A model generated the notes under the pieces. It was not told where the DNA came from, did no database searches, and worked only from the letters and a program-made list of their open reading frames with translations. The position numbers and the translations under genes were made by a program. This document shows positions 17,470 through 25,003 of a stretch of DNA of 64,000 bases, in pieces (within the stretch, counting starts at the first letter, position 1; each line of letters opens with the position of its first letter). Origin of the DNA: CAWINY01 sp963837635 (GTDB taxonomy: Bacteria > Acidobacteriota > Terriglobia > Terriglobales > Acidobacteriaceae); assembly GCA_963837635.1 (NCBI GenBank), contig CAWINY010000007.1, forward strand, positions 744,001 to 808,000, in the 5' to 3' direction.

Positions 17470-18051
17470 TTAGGGCAAGCACTCCAAGTCACACGGTTGT
17501 AGCTCCACCGACACGGAACGCTGAATGAAGCCTACCGAGACGATGAGCCGGGAAGAACGGTTGTGGCGTAGCACCACGCCCTCCAGCCCGGTTAATGGAC
17601 CGGCCTTGATACGGACGCGCTCGCCGGCCGAGAGGTAGGGACATGGCTGCGATCGACGTAGTTGCAAGGCCGCGCGAAGAGCACGCAGTTCCTCCTCTGG
17701 CACAACCGCCAGAGCGCCATGAAAACTTACAATCTGGACTACGCCGGGAACTTCAAGGACGCGCAATTTATGGTCAGCAGCGATGCGGACAAATAGATAG
17801 CATGGGAACAGGGGCAGTTCCACTTCCGCCTTGCGCCCGTTCCAAAGGTGAATGGTACGGTAAAGAGGCAAAAATGACTCGATGGACCTGCGATGGAGCT
17901 GTTCGGCAACCGCTTTCTCGTGCCGCGCAACCAGGTATACGGCGCGCCAGCAGGCTTCCCGGTTGGGAAGCTGCGGACTTGAGGGACCGGTAGCGGATTG
18001 GGGCACTTCGGTCACGGCATTGACAGGACTAGGCACGGATGCAGCACACAT
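17470..18051 (-). CDS. NusG-like specialised transcription antiterminator (UpxY/LoaP type)
   Basis: Predicted to ride RNA polymerase and suppress termination across the long polysaccharide operon. The 193-residue protein has a 30-residue variable leader, the NGN domain (WRAVYLVARHEKAVAEQLHR, FLPLYRTIHLWNGRKAEVEL, LFPCYLFVRI, VLEVPGVVQIVSFHG) and a C-terminal KOW domain (GERVRIKAGPLTGLEGVVL). FLPLY in place of the housekeeping motif and the short linker are usual for specialised paralogs. It is the first complete gene of the minus-strand polysaccharide block, the position expected of such regulators. A truncated second copy lies 1.5 kb downstream. Confidence 0.85.
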   Translation of the reverse strand: MCAASVPSPVNAVTEVPQSATGPSSPQLPNREACWRAVYLVARHEKAVAEQLHRRSIESFLPLYRTIHLWNGRKAEVELPLFPCYLFVRIAADHKLRVLEVPGVVQIVSFHGALAVVPEEELRALRAALQLRRSQPCPYLSAGERVRIKAGPLTGLEGVVLRHNRSSRLIVSVGFIQRSVSVELQPCDLECLP

Positions 18052-18151
18052 AGCTTCGCCACCTCAACTGCAGACGCAGTCGAAACAATTCCTTTCCTCC
18101 GCGCGTTCAGCACGTTAACGCGGCCAGCTCTCCAAAAAAGCGCTTGGAGCT

Positions 18152-18562
18152 TTAGTTCGCTTCCTCCGCCAGGCTGCCCCCGTTCCCGCGAATGTCAAAT
18201 TCCGTCACAACGGCGAACCCGCTTTCCTCTCCGGGGCCATGACGCCGCACCACGCGGCCGTCGAACGTGAACCGCACTCCGTGGGCGTGCACACCGATCG
18301 GCGGCAACATGGCTTGGATCGTCAGGGCCTCGCCGGGCGCCGGGCATGCTTCGTTTTCGAACAAAACATAGGCGCCCGCGGCACCGATGTCGCGCGTAAA
18401 ACCTCCGCCCTGTTTGAACCCCTCGTTGTGGCAGGTAAAGAGCACGGGGAACCGCAAAGCAAATCGCTGGGCTCTTCGACGTTCCACAGCACCTCCGGTC
18501 CGCTGCGCCCGTGGTGGCGTGATCCTCTGATTGCCCTGAGCGTGTGCAGTGGGATGCGACAT
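18152..18562 (-). CDS. PilZ domain protein
   Basis: Likely c-di-GMP effector. In 136 residues the PilZ signature is visible: RRRAQRFALRFPVLF supplies the RxxxR motif near residue 30, and TRDIGAAGAYVLFE the (D/N)xSxxG-type motif with Gly in place of Ser. The rest is the six-stranded barrel ending GFAVVTEFDI. No output domain is attached, so it acts by protein contact. The gene lies upstream of the NusG-like regulator on the same strand, suggesting c-di-GMP input to the polysaccharide locus. Start is tentative: no strong Shine-Dalgarno precedes the ATG, and an internal start is possible. Confidence 0.75.
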   Translation of the reverse strand: MSHPTAHAQGNQRITPPRAQRTGGAVERRRAQRFALRFPVLFTCHNEGFKQGGGFTRDIGAAGAYVLFENEACPAPGEALTIQAMLPPIGVHAHGVRFTFDGRVVRRHGPGEESGFAVVTEFDIRGNGGSLAEEAN

Positions 18563-18807
18563 CGTTGGACATTATCCGGTTGCCGCAGCGGCAACAAGAG
18601 CCGGAAAGTCCCGTGAGGCCCCTGTCCAATTCCAGCACCTTGCTCGGAGCCGGAAAGAGGTAGACCTTGCTCCCTGGTTCGATCGGAAACACGGACTGCC
18701 TGCTCTGCCATGAACTGCCTGATCGCGCCTGTTTGAGGAGGAAAGGCTTCTTTAGGCCGATCGTCTCCAAATGCTTCAAGATTAGGGCGTTTGCTTCATT
18801 CAGGTAC

Positions 18808-18823
18808 CCACAATATCTTGTGG
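18808..18823. promoter_or_regulatory. Palindromic operator candidate CCACAA-N4-TTGTGG (copy 1)
   Basis: Perfect dyad CCACAATATCTTGTGG. The same arms recur exactly 100 bp downstream at 18908-18923 with a different spacer, which is the mark of a protein-binding site rather than chance. Located in the divergent spacer of the polysaccharide locus. Confidence 0.6.
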
Positions 18824-18902
18824 TTGCAGTAGCCGAAGCTAGGAGGGTTCATGGTCGAGAATCAAGCACTGGTACTAGCATTGGAACGCTTGTGGTGAGA
18901 CA

Positions 18903-18928
18903 GGTGACCACAACTGGTTGTGGCCACC
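18903..18928. promoter_or_regulatory. Palindromic operator candidate CCACAA-N4-TTGTGG (copy 2, extended)
   Basis: The core CCACAACTGGTTGTGG (18908-18923) lies inside longer arms GGTGACCACAAC and GTTGTGGCCACC with a single mismatch. A lone TTGTGG half-site precedes it at 18890. It is about 80 bp upstream of the -35 element of the regulator gene. Confidence 0.6.
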
Positions 18929-19007
18929 TAGGTGAAGTAGATACCTCTCCGGAGCGGGCCATGTGTAACGGATCGCAGCATCCTAATTCTCAGAGGAATC
19001 TTAAGTA

Positions 19008-19037
19008 TTAACGGAGTTTTAAGGAAAGTCGTATAAT
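19008..19037 (+). promoter_or_regulatory. Sigma-70-type promoter of the LuxR-type regulator gene
   Basis: TTAACG (19008-19013) and a perfect TATAAT (19032-19037) are separated by 18 bases. A transcript would start near 19044, leaving a leader of about 73 bases before the TTG at 19117. Confidence 0.6.
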
Positions 19038-19116
19038 CTCCGCGCAGTTTTCATCAGTAGTCGTTCTTATACGGCGACGAGTTAGTTCAAGACCATCAAG
19101 CACGGAGCTAGTAACT

Positions 19117-20145
19117 TTGGGACATTTGACTCGGCTCATGAAGCGCCCGCCCTTGACCTCTGCGATTCGCGTTGCCGTACGCGACGGTAGCCGCTTGGCA
19201 ACTCAATTGCTCTGCGCGGCCCTGGCCCGCGAGTCCGATTTTGAAGTCATTGGGGTCGCAGAGGGCGCGGAAGCCGAGATCGCTTCCACCAAGGCTCACA
19301 TCGCACTGATCGGTGCAGGCAGCGAGCCATTCAAGACCTGTGAACTGGTTCGTCAGCTGCACAGCATGCGTCCTGACACCCGCGCCATTCTGCTATTTGA
19401 GGAATCAACGCGGGAGTTGGTTTTGGAGGCGTTTCGTTCCGGCGCGCGCGGTGTGTTCTCCAGAAGCGAGCCGTTCGAGTCGCTGTTCAAATGTGTCACC
19501 AGGGTGCACCAGGGACAGATATGGGTCACGCAGAACGAGCTCCAATTCCTGCTGGAAGCCATCAGCGAGCCCATTCCTTTGCCGCTAGTCAATGCCAAGG
19601 GCGACTTGCTGCTGTCGCAACGCGAGCAAAGCGTGGTGCGCTGTGTGATGGAAGGCATGACAAACCGGGAAATTGCCGATCGGCTCAAGCTCAGCGAACA
19701 CACAGTCAAGAACTACATGTTTCGCATCTTTGACAAACTTGGCATCTCCAGCCGCGTCGAGCTCACCCTTTACGCCATGTCCCAGTTGCACCCGATCCAG
19801 GTTGCACTGCCGGAACCGGCGAAACTAGCGGTCTGTCCAGACCCCCTTTTGTTGACAAACTGTCCTGAACAGCTTGACCTAAGGCTAAGGCAATTTCCGC
19901 CCTACCTGCTGGCCGACTCGTACCATGAAGGCCGGGGCGTGCCCTTGGATAGAGTGAACGCCTTGATGTGGTACCAGGTGGCGGAGGAACTTGCCGGTGA
20001 AATCCGGGCGAATTCGAAAATGGCGCTGCACAGACTGAAAGCAACTCTGAGCCCAGAGCAGGTCGATGAGGCCGAGCGCCGGGCGGCAGAGTGGCTCCAG
20101 CCGCGACGAGGGCGGGCCATTGGTGCGGCTGCGCGCTGTAGCTAA
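19117..20145 (+). CDS. LuxR-family regulator with pseudo-receiver and Sel1-like tail
   Basis: Transcription regulator of 342 residues. The N-terminal 130 residues have receiver topology, but the phosphoacceptor strand reads AHIALIGAGSEPF with no Asp and the acidic pair is VAVRDGSR, so it cannot be phosphorylated in the usual way. The HTH is canonical: LLLSQREQSVVRCVMEGMTN, REIADRLKLSEHTVKNYMFR. From about residue 275 a Sel1-like unit follows, LADSYHEGRGVPLDRVNALM, unusual in this family. TTG at 19117 has GGAG nine bases upstream; the ATG at 19138 lacks one. It faces the polysaccharide genes across a spacer with paired palindromes, so it is a candidate regulator of them. Confidence 0.75.
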   Translation: MGHLTRLMKRPPLTSAIRVAVRDGSRLATQLLCAALARESDFEVIGVAEGAEAEIASTKAHIALIGAGSEPFKTCELVRQLHSMRPDTRAILLFEESTRELVLEAFRSGARGVFSRSEPFESLFKCVTRVHQGQIWVTQNELQFLLEAISEPIPLPLVNAKGDLLLSQREQSVVRCVMEGMTNREIADRLKLSEHTVKNYMFRIFDKLGISSRVELTLYAMSQLHPIQVALPEPAKLAVCPDPLLLTNCPEQLDLRLRQFPPYLLADSYHEGRGVPLDRVNALMWYQVAEELAGEIRANSKMALHRLKATLSPEQVDEAERRAAEWLQPRRGRAIGAAARCS

Positions 20146-20150
20146 CCGGC

Positions 20151-20345
20151 AATTATGAACGCCTGCGAACCATGGCCGGCTACGTGGATGGCGTGGGCAC
20201 CCACCTTGGGCGCGCCGTCGAGAGCTACAACAAGGCGGTGGGCTCGTTCGAGGGACGCGTGCTGGTCTCGGCCCGCAAGTTTGCCGAGCTGGGCGCCGCG
20301 GTAAGAGACGAAATCCCCGAACTCCAGCCAGTGGACAAAGCCCCG
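20151..20345 (+). pseudogene. rmuC 3' fragment (DNA recombination protein RmuC)
   Basis: About 65 codons of the RmuC C-terminus: NYERLRTMAGYVDGVGTHLG, RAVESYNKAVGSFEGRVLVS, ARKFAELGA and EIPELQPVD, all family landmarks. It begins immediately after the regulator's stop codon and ends before the ISKra4 remnant, with no start or N-terminal coiled coil, so it is a broken gene. It shows that the segment was rearranged next to the regulator. Confidence 0.75.
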
Positions 20346-20389
20346 CATCCGAGAGCATGTAAAGTTGTGGGGTGGCGTAAGCTGGCTGT

Positions 20390-20747
20390 ATGAAATGGAC
20401 ATTGAAGCTGGTTGCTGAGGTGGTTCCCGGCACGCCGATTGAATACGAGATTGCCGTATTTGAGCGCCCTGACTTGAGCTCTCCCGCTTCCATCGGCTTA
20501 ACGATAGGTGAAGGTAAAGCGATCTTGGCAAGCGTGCAGAAGCAGGTCATCACGGAGCAAATTCAACAGCATGGCGCCAGCATTCAATTGTGTTGCCGGT
20601 GCGGAAAGGAGCTCCGCACGAAGGGTTATTACAAGTCCACTCTTCGATCCGTATACGGCAATGTTGACGTGCGCGTCCGGCGAGTGATGGGGTGTTCCTG
20701 CACGGGATCGCAGGCGCACAGCTTCTCGACGCTTTTCACGCACTACG
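20390..20747 (+). pseudogene. ISKra4-family transposase N-terminal remnant
   Basis: About 119 codons with the family N-terminus MKWTLKLVAEVVPGTPIEYE, LTIGEGKAILASVQKQVI, and the zinc-finger region CCRCGKELRTKGYYKSTLRS, then CSCTGSQAHSFSTLFT. Homology stops there; the frame continues 40 codons into unrelated sequence. Intact ISKra4 transposases are several times longer with a DDE core, which is absent. The right end of the element is therefore lost. Confidence 0.75.
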
Positions 20748-20938
20748 AGTTCTTGGCTCTCATCAATGCGATCCGCGCTGGCCGCGCGCGAGCGCAAGAT
20801 AGCCGAACGAGAACTGATAAAGAGGCTCCGATCGATCAATTTCAAACCGTAATCTCGAATTGCTAGCCCAGGCAGCACGCAAATGCACGGGGAGGCGGAG
20901 AAGCGTCGAGGGTACCCAGGAAGCCGGCCAACACACTG

Positions 20939-21247
20939 CTACGCAGTCGCACCGTGCACGACGGGTGCAGCCCGCCGCACCTTGACTTTGACCTCAACCT
21001 GCGCCCCGAGTCGGTTGATGATCGACATCAGACGATCAATGGTGAACCGGCCAAGGTCGGCATTGCGGATGCGGGAAAAGTCCGCCGCAGCAATCCCGGT
21101 GCAATCATGGGCGGCGCGCACGGTCAGGTGCTCCCGGTCGAGCACTTTGATGATTTCGGCGGCCAGGTGGGCCTTGAATTGCTCGGCATCGGCGTTCTTC
21201 TGCCCCAGATCGCGGAATACATTCCCGCTTCCCCGTACGACCTCCAA
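20939..21247 (-). CDS. XRE-family HigA-like antitoxin, no partner visible
   Basis: A 102-residue DNA-binding protein: EVVRGSGNVFRDLGQKNADA, LAAEIIKVLD, then the HTH LTVRAAHDCTGIAAADFSRI followed by RNADLGRFTIDRLMSIINRL. This is the common XRE/HigA antitoxin layout, normally preceded by a RelE/HigB toxin gene. Upstream here only about 60 bases separate it from the ISAzo13 end and no toxin frame is seen, so the operon was probably cut by the insertion. The start is a TTG, in the sequence ATATTGGAG; a GGAG lies inside rather than before it, so the start is uncertain. Confidence 0.7.
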   Translation of the reverse strand: MEVVRGSGNVFRDLGQKNADAEQFKAHLAAEIIKVLDREHLTVRAAHDCTGIAAADFSRIRNADLGRFTIDRLMSIINRLGAQVEVKVKVRRAAPVVHGATA

Positions 21248-21308
21248 TATTTGACAACGAATGGCAAGAATAAAAACCCTTCGCCGTCACCATGTCATGG
21301 CATTCTTT

Positions 21309-22595
21309 AGGCGGCGTAAATATATAACATTTACAACCTAGTTGCTTGGATGAATGGTGTAGTTCCACTCACCATGGAATTTGTCTGGCTTGAGGTTGAC
21401 ATGGGCAAACTCTTCATCCGTGATCTTTCGCCCCACGGGATACTTGCGGTGATCTAGGCGGCAGGTCACTTTCAAACCCTTGGCCGTCGTCGTTCCGGCG
21501 ATCAGCCGTACCACCGTCTCATAATCGCGTAGCGGCTCGCCGCGCCAGTTGGACGAAATGAAGGAAAACAACCGATGCTCCACCTTATTCCATTTGCTCG
21601 TGCCCGGCGGAAAATGGCAGACCATCAGTATCAGCCCGGTCTGGTCGGCCAGACGCTGTAACTCCCATTTCCACAGTCGCAGCCGCCAGCCGTTGCTACC
21701 CCCGCCATCGGCGGTGATCAGCAGTCGCCGTGCCCCCAGATACAGGTTCCGGCCGTCGGCGCGCCACCAGCCCCGAATCGAAGCCACCGCGAAGGCCCCC
21801 GTGTCGTGGTCCGTGCCCACGTTGACGAAGCCCGCGTTGCGCCCCAGGTCGTAGATTCCGTAGGGATAGGCGCGGGGTACATCGGGACCGGGAAAATCAT
21901 GTCCGTTGACCTTATCCGCCGTTCCGGTTTGGCGCCACTGGCGGCCCTGGTTTTGGTAGTTACCGATCAGTTCTTTCTTCTTCGTGTCCACGGAAATGAC
22001 GGGCTCGCCTGCCCGCAAAGCGCGTTTGACGGCGCTATTGATATGACGGAACTGCGCGTCACGATCGGGATGGTCATCCCCTTCCTCCGTCTTGCGATTG
22101 CCCTGCAGGCTGTAGCCACTCTCTCGCAGGAGTTGGGTCACTTTGGTGTGGCTGACCGGGTGGTGCCGGGCTGTTAGTTCCGCCGCCAGCGTGCGGGCGC
22201 TCTTGCAGGTCCAGCGCAAGGGCGACTGCGGGTCGCCGCGTGCCGTGGGTTCGACCATGCTGTCCAAGGCGGGCGCCATGCCGGGATCGCTGGACGTCAA
22301 CGAGTGTCGTCCGCCGCCCTCGTGGCGAATCCGGCCCGGGGCCAGCGGCGCGGCTTTCAATTCCTCGATACCCTTGGTCAACGTGACCCGCGATAGGCCG
22401 CAGGCGCGGCTGACTCGCGAGATGCCGCCATAGCCCAGTTCCAAAGCTTCGCTGGCAGCCACCAAACGCCGAGCGTGTTCGTCCAGATGCGGCCACATGC
22501 CAGCAAAGTACCGGCCGAGCTGGGCATCCGAGTCCATGCCCACCGTAATAACAGATCAGGATAGTAGATGTAAACGTTATTTATTTACGGTGCCT
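21309..22595. mobile_element. ISAzo13-type insertion sequence, apparently complete
   Basis: An element of about 1.29 kb bounded by 27-base inverted repeats: left AGGCGGCGTAAATATATAAC (from 21309) and right end, read inward, AGGCACCGTAAATAAATAAC (to 22595), each followed by a TTTACA-type continuation. It encloses one transposase gene. The exact outer boundary and target duplication cannot be fixed by eye. It inserted between the orphan antitoxin and the tRNA-derived attachment scar. Confidence 0.8.
21338..22543 (-). CDS. ISAzo13-family transposase
   Basis: DDE transposase of 401 residues, of the normal family length. The N-terminal half contains a helix-turn-helix (ISRVSRACGLSRVTLTKGIE) and the family segment EGGGRHSLTSSDPGM. 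The catalytic core shows VISVDTKKKELIGNY (first Asp), LLITADGGGSNGWR (second Asp) and HFPPGTSKWNKVEHRLFSF (Glu), then SNWRGEPLRDYETVV. No frameshift or stop is seen and both element ends are present, so this copy could be active. The gene is 5 bp within the left repeat and 25 bp from the right one. Confidence 0.9.
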   Translation of the reverse strand: MGMDSDAQLGRYFAGMWPHLDEHARRLVAASEALELGYGGISRVSRACGLSRVTLTKGIEELKAAPLAPGRIRHEGGGRHSLTSSDPGMAPALDSMVEPTARGDPQSPLRWTCKSARTLAAELTARHHPVSHTKVTQLLRESGYSLQGNRKTEEGDDHPDRDAQFRHINSAVKRALRAGEPVISVDTKKKELIGNYQNQGRQWRQTGTADKVNGHDFPGPDVPRAYPYGIYDLGRNAGFVNVGTDHDTGAFAVASIRGWWRADGRNLYLGARRLLITADGGGSNGWRLRLWKWELQRLADQTGLILMVCHFPPGTSKWNKVEHRLFSFISSNWRGEPLRDYETVVRLIAGTTTAKGLKVTCRLDHRKYPVGRKITDEEFAHVNLKPDKFHGEWNYTIHPSN

Positions 22596-22664
22596 TAGCG
22601 ACCTTTGGGCGAGTTTCCCAAACCCAATTTCAGACTCCCGATAGACTCCCAATAGCGGCTTCCG

Positions 22665-22685
22665 CCCGTTTCTTTGCGGGTTTTT
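22665..22685 (+). terminator. Rho-independent terminator-like hairpin
   Basis: CCCG, an eight-base loop and CGGG are followed directly by TTTTTG on the plus strand. The stem is short, but the T-run is clear. It lies about 50 bases before the tRNA-derived attachment scar, as terminators often do at the ends of integrative elements. Confidence 0.45.
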
Positions 22686-22734
22686 GAGCGCCATTCGTAC
22701 CGCGTAAGCCGTTTAGTTTCTATGTCTTGCCAGC

Positions 22735-22779
22735 CTCATAACCCAAAGGTCGTAGGTTCTAATCCTACCCCCGCAACCA
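22735..22779 (+). other. 3' half of an initiator tRNA gene (attachment-site scar)
   Basis: The 45 bases from the anticodon loop (CTCATAACCC) through the variable loop (AAAGGTCG), a complete T arm (GTAGG TTCTAAT CCTAC) and the acceptor strand CCCCGCAACCA match bacterial tRNA-fMet(CAT). Upstream there is no D arm, no 5' acceptor strand and no pairing anticodon stem, so it is not a gene. Identity that starts inside the anticodon loop and runs to the CCA end is what tyrosine-integrase elements leave at the distal end of a tRNA insertion. A dead integrase lies 1.5 kb to the right. Confidence 0.75.
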
Positions 22780-23436
22780 GTAAATATCCCCCGGCAGAGC
22801 CGGGGGCTTTAGGATGTGAGCCGCTCAAAGCGGCTGAGCGGGGTCGCTAACGCGGCCCCGACATTCTTGGCCACCTGAAGGTGGCCCCTTCAGCGCCACA
22901 TGTTCAACTGATCCAGGCGCTTGTCCTCTTCCTCCTGCGTGCGGATGTACTCTCGGATCGATGTCTCGTCCCGCCCGACCGTCGACACAAAGTATCCCCG
23001 CGCCCAGAAACTCTGCCCTACAAAATTCTGTTTCCGCCCTCCGTACACTCGCGCCAGATGAATCGCACTCTTCCCTTTCATAAACCCAACCACCTGCGCC
23101 ACCGCGTACTTCGGCGGGATCGATATCAACATGTGCACGTGGTCCGCCAGCAGATGCCCTTCCTCAATCCGGCTTTCCTTCTGCTCCGCCAGTTTGCGGA
23201 ACACCTCTCCCAAATACTTCCGCAACTCCCCATACAACGCTTTCCGCCGGCCCTTTGGGATAAACACCACATGGTATTTGCACTCCCATTTCGAGTGGCT
23301 TAAGCTTTCATACTCGTCCATCCAGTTTCTCCTTTGCGTGTGCTTCGCGGCTCACGCCAGGAGTTTCTTGGATGGACTCCCGTATCTGTCAAACTTCGCG
23401 TGCCTCCCCGGCAGAGCCGGGGGAACTCCCATTTCA
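22780..23436. mobile_element. IS200-type element, copy 1
   Basis: A 657-base unit repeated head-to-tail without spacer (copy 2 at 23437-24093). It carries end hairpins CCCCCGGC-AGA-GCCGGGGG (22788-22806) and CCCCGGC-AGA-GCCGGGG (23406-23422), as IS200/IS605 elements do instead of inverted terminal repeats, plus internal hairpin GGCCACC-TGAA-GGTGGCC after the gene. No target duplication is expected. It begins one base after the CCA end of the tRNA scar. Confidence 0.85.
22890..23321 (-). CDS. tnpA: IS200-type Y1 HUH transposase, copy 1
   Basis: Single-strand DNA transposase of 143 residues that cuts and rejoins element ends through a 5'-phosphotyrosine. Visible landmarks: KWECKYHVVFIPKGRRK at the start, the HUH metal motif HVHMLISIPP near residue 62, GQSFWARGYFVSTVG and the catalytic-Tyr helix SIREYIRTQEEED near 125. 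Length is normal and no accessory tnpB is present. AGGAG lies about seven bases before the ATG. The stem-loops downstream of the gene and near the ends are the substrates it recognises. Protein identical to copy 2. Confidence 0.9.
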   Translation of the reverse strand: MDEYESLSHSKWECKYHVVFIPKGRRKALYGELRKYLGEVFRKLAEQKESRIEEGHLLADHVHMLISIPPKYAVAQVVGFMKGKSAIHLARVYGGRKQNFVGQSFWARGYFVSTVGRDETSIREYIRTQEEEDKRLDQLNMWR

Positions 23437-24093
23437 GTAAATATCCCCCGGCAGAGCCGGGGGCTTTAGGATGTGAGCCGCTCAAAGCGGCTGAGCGGGG
23501 TCGCTAACGCGGCCCCGACATTCTTGGCCACCTGAAGGTGGCCCCTTCAGCGCCACATGTTCAACTGATCCAGGCGCTTGTCCTCTTCCTCCTGCGTGCG
23601 GATGTACTCTCGGATCGATGTCTCGTCCCGCCCGACCGTCGACACAAAGTATCCCCGCGCCCAGAAACTCTGCCCTACAAAATTCTGTTTCCGCCCTCCG
23701 TACACTCGCGCCAGATGAATCGCACTCTTCCCTTTCATAAACCCAACCACCTGCGCCACCGCGTACTTCGGCGGGATCGATATCAACATGTGCACGTGGT
23801 CCGCCAGCAGATGCCCTTCCTCAATCCGGCTTTCCTTCTGCTCCGCCAGTTTGCGGAACACCTCTCCCAAATACTTCCGCAACTCCCCATACAACGCTTT
23901 CCGCCGGCCCTTTGGGATAAACACCACATGGTATTTGCACTCCCATTTCGAGTGGCTTAAGCTTTCATACTCGTCCATCCAGTTTCTCCTTTGCGTGTGC
24001 TTCGCGGCTCACGCCAGGAGTTTCTTGGATGGACTCCCGTATCTGTCAAACTTCGCGTGCCTCCCCGGCAGAGCCGGGGGAACTCCCATTTCA
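23437..24093. mobile_element. IS200-type element, copy 2 (tandem, identical)
   Basis: Second 657-base unit directly abutting copy 1, with the same end hairpins and gene. The encoded proteins and the antisense frames are identical throughout, so the duplication is recent or an assembly duplication. After it the sequence continues with TTAGATTCAATAAG, the original right flank. Confidence 0.85.
23547..23978 (-). CDS. tnpA: IS200-type Y1 HUH transposase, copy 2
   Basis: Same 143-residue Y1 transposase as at 22890-23321: HUH motif HVHML and catalytic helix REYIRTQEEED, same ribosome-binding site. With two adjacent, identical and intact copies, either can supply transposase to both. Such a head-to-tail pair can also arise when the element inserts next to its own end, since its target is a short sequence that its own right end provides. 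Confidence 0.9.
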   Translation of the reverse strand: MDEYESLSHSKWECKYHVVFIPKGRRKALYGELRKYLGEVFRKLAEQKESRIEEGHLLADHVHMLISIPPKYAVAQVVGFMKGKSAIHLARVYGGRKQNFVGQSFWARGYFVSTVGRDETSIREYIRTQEEEDKRLDQLNMWR

Positions 24094-24171
24094 TTAGATT
24101 CAATAAGTTGCGGGAAAATGGCCGCAACCGGCCGTCCCCTGATATCTCCCATTGAGGGCGGAAGGCTCACT

Positions 24172-24197
24172 AAGAGGACACTTTCAAGTGTCCTCTT
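24172..24197. terminator. Strong hairpin, probable bidirectional terminator
   Basis: Perfect 12-base arms AAGAGGACACTT and AAGTGTCCTCTT with a two-base gap, followed on the plus strand by TCCTTTTTG. It lies 45 bases past the stop of the dead integrase, so it probably terminated that minus-strand gene, with U-rich ends on both strands provided by the CTTT/AAAG of the stem. Confidence 0.6.
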
Positions 24198-24241
24198 TCC
24201 TTTTTGCTCGCCAATTTTGATCCCAGCACCATCTGCACAAC

Positions 24242-25003
24242 TTACCGGTTGGCCTCGCGCTTGGTATCGCTCATGACCTGCCCATAAACGTTCATGGTGG
24301 TCTGAATGGAGGCATGGCGCATCAGCTCTTGCTGCACTTTGATCGGTGCGCCGGTCTCATCGAGCCACGAACGGTACGTGTGGCGGAAAGTGTGCCAGCC
24401 AATCTCGTCGCCGATCTTGGCTGCGAGGGCTGCCGGTTTCAGGTGATCTTTCTGAATGCCGTCCTGGTGGTACGGCTTGCCCGTAGTGGGATTGGCGAAT
24501 ACCCAATCCTCGTTTTGCGGGAAAGCGCTCTTGTTCCGCCAGGCGAGCAGGATTTTGGCCAGCCGCCGGTCGAGAGGCACGCGGTCCTTGGAGTACTCGG
24601 TCTTCACATCATCGACCCTGCCATGAACCACGCTCCTTTGAACCAACAACGTCAGGTCTTAGAAATCGAAGTCCCCCCATTGCAGCCCCATGATCTCGCT
24701 GACCGCAGTCCGAGACACTGGGCAACGAGCACCATCGTGCGGTATGGCTCGCGCAGATACGACAGCGTAGAACGCTGCCACCGTGAGCACGCGAGAGCGC
24801 TTCAATCTTTTGCTGCTGTTCTTGACTCGCACCAGGGCGACCGGATTCTTGCCCATCTCGATCAGGCACCAGCGTTCCGCACAACGGAAGATCAAGTGCA
24901 TGATGCTGCGGACGTGGGCCTTGCTTTTCGGCGCAAGCTTGAGCTCTCGCAGCCATTGCTCGAGAAGCAGGTCCTCGTTTGGGTCGGGTGACGCCTCTTC
25001 CAC
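24242..25003 (-). pseudogene. Phage-type tyrosine integrase, inactivated
   Basis: Remnant of a site-specific recombinase. The N-terminal SAM-like core-binding part reads LLLEQWLRELKLAPKSKAHV and NSSKRLKRSRVLT. Then the frame shifts: the expected YLREPYRTMVLVAQCLGLR (with the first catalytic Arg) is encoded in another frame, and the original frame resumes at SEIMGLQWGDFDF. A TAA at 24659 interrupts before DLTLLVQRSVVHGRVDDVKT. The C-terminal half is intact with HTFRHTYRSWL (HxxR), LMRHASIQTTMNVYGQ (His and catalytic Tyr). Two compensating frameshifts and one stop make it non-functional. The 5' end beyond 25003 is too decayed to place. It is the likely integrase behind the tRNA-fMet scar. Confidence 0.85.

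Larger units (their letters stand above)
18563..19116. other. Divergent regulatory spacer between PilZ gene and LuxR-type regulator
   Basis: About 550 bases without a convincing gene, separating the minus-strand polysaccharide locus from the plus-strand regulator. It contains two related palindromes (18808-18823 and 18903-18928), an extra half-site TTGTGG at 18890-18895 and a promoter for the regulator. Frames on the minus strand (up to 18779) lack recognisable domains. Confidence 0.6.

Noticed and set aside
20748..20866. Last 40 codons of the ISKra4-like frame
   Set aside because: Transposase homology ends near 20747; the continuation is unrelated sequence read in frame by chance.
22881..23960. 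Two identical 140-codon plus-strand frames antisense to the IS200 transposases
   Set aside because: They mirror tnpA exactly and are its shadow; IS200-type elements are known to use antisense RNA but not an antisense protein.
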